Source of the DNA: Verrucomicrobiota bacterium | GTDB lineage: Bacteria > Verrucomicrobiota > Verrucomicrobiia > Opitutales > Opitutaceae | Length of the DNA stretch: 6,254 nt | Direction: 5' to 3' | Assembly: GCA_023443985.1 (NCBI GenBank) | Contig: JAEZSJ010000058.1 | Location: 1-6,254, forward strand | Shown: piece after piece, positions 5,608 through 6,254 of the stretch | How the letters are laid out: the number at the start of each line of letters is the position of its first letter | Position numbering within the stretch: the first letter of the stretch is position 1 | Notes under the pieces: model-generated | Told to the model about the DNA's origin: nothing | Databases searched by the model: none | Seen by the model: only the letters and a program-made list of their open reading frames with translations | Translations under genes and position numbers: made by a program

Positions 5608-6254
5608 ATGTTCTGCGACGCGCACAACCACCTCCAGGACACCTGGCTCTCGCCCCACCTCGAGGCGATCGCCGCCGCCGCCGCGCAACTCGACATCGGC
5701 GCCATGGTCGTCAACGGCACCAGCGAGGCCGACTGGCCGCTCGTCGCCACCCTGTCCCGACGGTTTGCGTTCGTCCGCCCGAGCTACGGCCTGCACCCTT
5801 GGGATGTCGCCGGCCGCTCGCCAGGCTGGTTGGACGCGCTGCGCGCCCGGCTCGCGGCCGAGCCCCACGCCGCGGTGGGCGAGATTGGGATCGACCGCTG
5901 GATCCTCGAGGGCGCGCCCGCCGAGTATTTCCCGGCCGGCAGCCCGCCCCCCGCGCCGTTGGCCGAACAGATCGCGTGTTTCGTGCCGCAGCTCGCGCTG
6001 GCGGTCGAACTCGATCGCCCGGCCACGATCCACTGCCTGCAGGCGTGGGGTCGCCTCGACGAGCTCCTCCGCTCCCTCCCGTCGCCGCGCCGCGGCGTCC
6101 TGCTCCACGCCTACGGCGGTCCCGCGGAGATGGTGCCCGGTTTCGTGCGGCTCGGCGCGTATTTCTCCTTCAATGGCGCCTTCCTCGCCGAGCGGAAGAC
6201 GCGCCAACGCGCCGCCTTCCGCGCCGTGCCGGCCGACCGGTTGCTGGTCGAGAC
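5608..6254 (+). CDS. TatD-family metal-dependent hydrolase, C-terminus off the right edge
   Basis: TatD-family proteins are TIM-barrel enzymes with a two-metal site, often DNases or RNases of uncertain cellular role. 215 codons are present of an expected 250-270. Visible metal-site motifs are DAHNHLQ (4-10, with H6 and H8), VGEIGID (90-96, E92), ATIHCLQAW (139-147, H142) and LLHAYGG (165-171, H167). The final conserved Asp would lie just past the edge: the sequence stops in LLVE followed by AC, where TatD proteins usually read LLxETD. The stretch FVPQLALAVELDRPATIHC (125-143) is a typical family segment. Departures from the common pattern are HCL where HCR is usual, HAYGG where HSFSG or HCFSG is usual, and a loop of roughly ten extra residues after GEIGID (about 97-118, Pro-rich). 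The ATG at 5608 fits the family N-terminus; no Shine-Dalgarno is visible. Its exact substrate cannot be told. Confidence 0.9.
   Translation, partial: MFCDAHNHLQDTWLSPHLEAIAAAAAQLDIGAMVVNGTSEADWPLVATLSRRFAFVRPSYGLHPWDVAGRSPGWLDALRARLAAEPHAAVGEIGIDRWILEGAPAEYFPAGSPPPAPLAEQIACFVPQLALAVELDRPATIHCLQAWGRLDELLRSLPSPRRGVLLHAYGGPAEMVPGFVRLGAYFSFNGAFLAERKTRQRAAFRAVPADRLLVE

Noticed and set aside
5475..5750. 92-residue N-terminal extension of the histidine kinase
   Set aside because: It would put non-conserved sequence before the first membrane helix and is antisense to the start of the TatD-family gene. The ATG at 5474 has an upstream GGAGGAG and gives the normal topology.
3268..6207. 979-codon minus-strand open frame across the kinase gene and antisense to the TatD-family gene
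   Set aside because: The product is Arg/Gly/Ala-rich without motifs. It overlaps the kinase in another frame and the real plus-strand TatD-family gene.

Overview
The window is GC-rich DNA (strong G/C bias at third codon positions) carrying four separate protein genes: a partial GH94 glycoside phosphorylase (minus strand), a small SufE-type sulfur acceptor (plus), a membrane hybrid histidine kinase (minus) and a partial TatD-family hydrolase (plus). The gene order, the GC-rich codon use and above all the dispersed palindromic repeats suggest a Verrucomicrobia/Opitutaceae-like soil or freshwater bacterium. That placement is inference from style and memory, not proof. There is no phage, plasmid, CRISPR, tRNA or rRNA signal.

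Layout. Positions 1-2185 (minus) hold the first 728 codons of a GH94 phosphorylase, whose C-terminus lies off the left edge. Positions 2186-2571 are a 386-bp divergent intergenic region with a possible promoter for the phosphorylase and two 36-bp imperfect copies of a palindromic repeat. Positions 2572-2976 (plus) encode SufE. A 254-bp convergent gap (2977-3230) separates it from the kinase at 3231-5474 (minus), which has a CHASE4 sensor, HAMP, HisKA, HATPase and C-terminal receiver. A 133-bp divergent gap leads to the TatD-family gene at 5608-6254 (plus), which runs off the right edge.

The genes do not form an operon: neighbours alternate in strand, so each is probably transcribed on its own. 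They cover unrelated jobs: disaccharide phosphorolysis, Fe-S cluster sulfur transfer, environmental sensing and metal-dependent hydrolysis.

The most striking observation is inside the GH94 gene. A 91-bp element with perfect 10-bp terminal inverted repeats (526-535 and 607-616), a perfect 16-bp internal palindrome and a GGCG direct repeat on both sides sits in the coding sequence. The direct repeats are 96 bp apart, exactly 32 codons, and the reading frame continues through. Compared with a remembered cellobiose phosphorylase sequence, the protein has about 32-34 extra residues at just this point. It looks like a palindromic mobile repeat that inserted in frame and is now translated, comparable to the Rickettsia palindromic elements.
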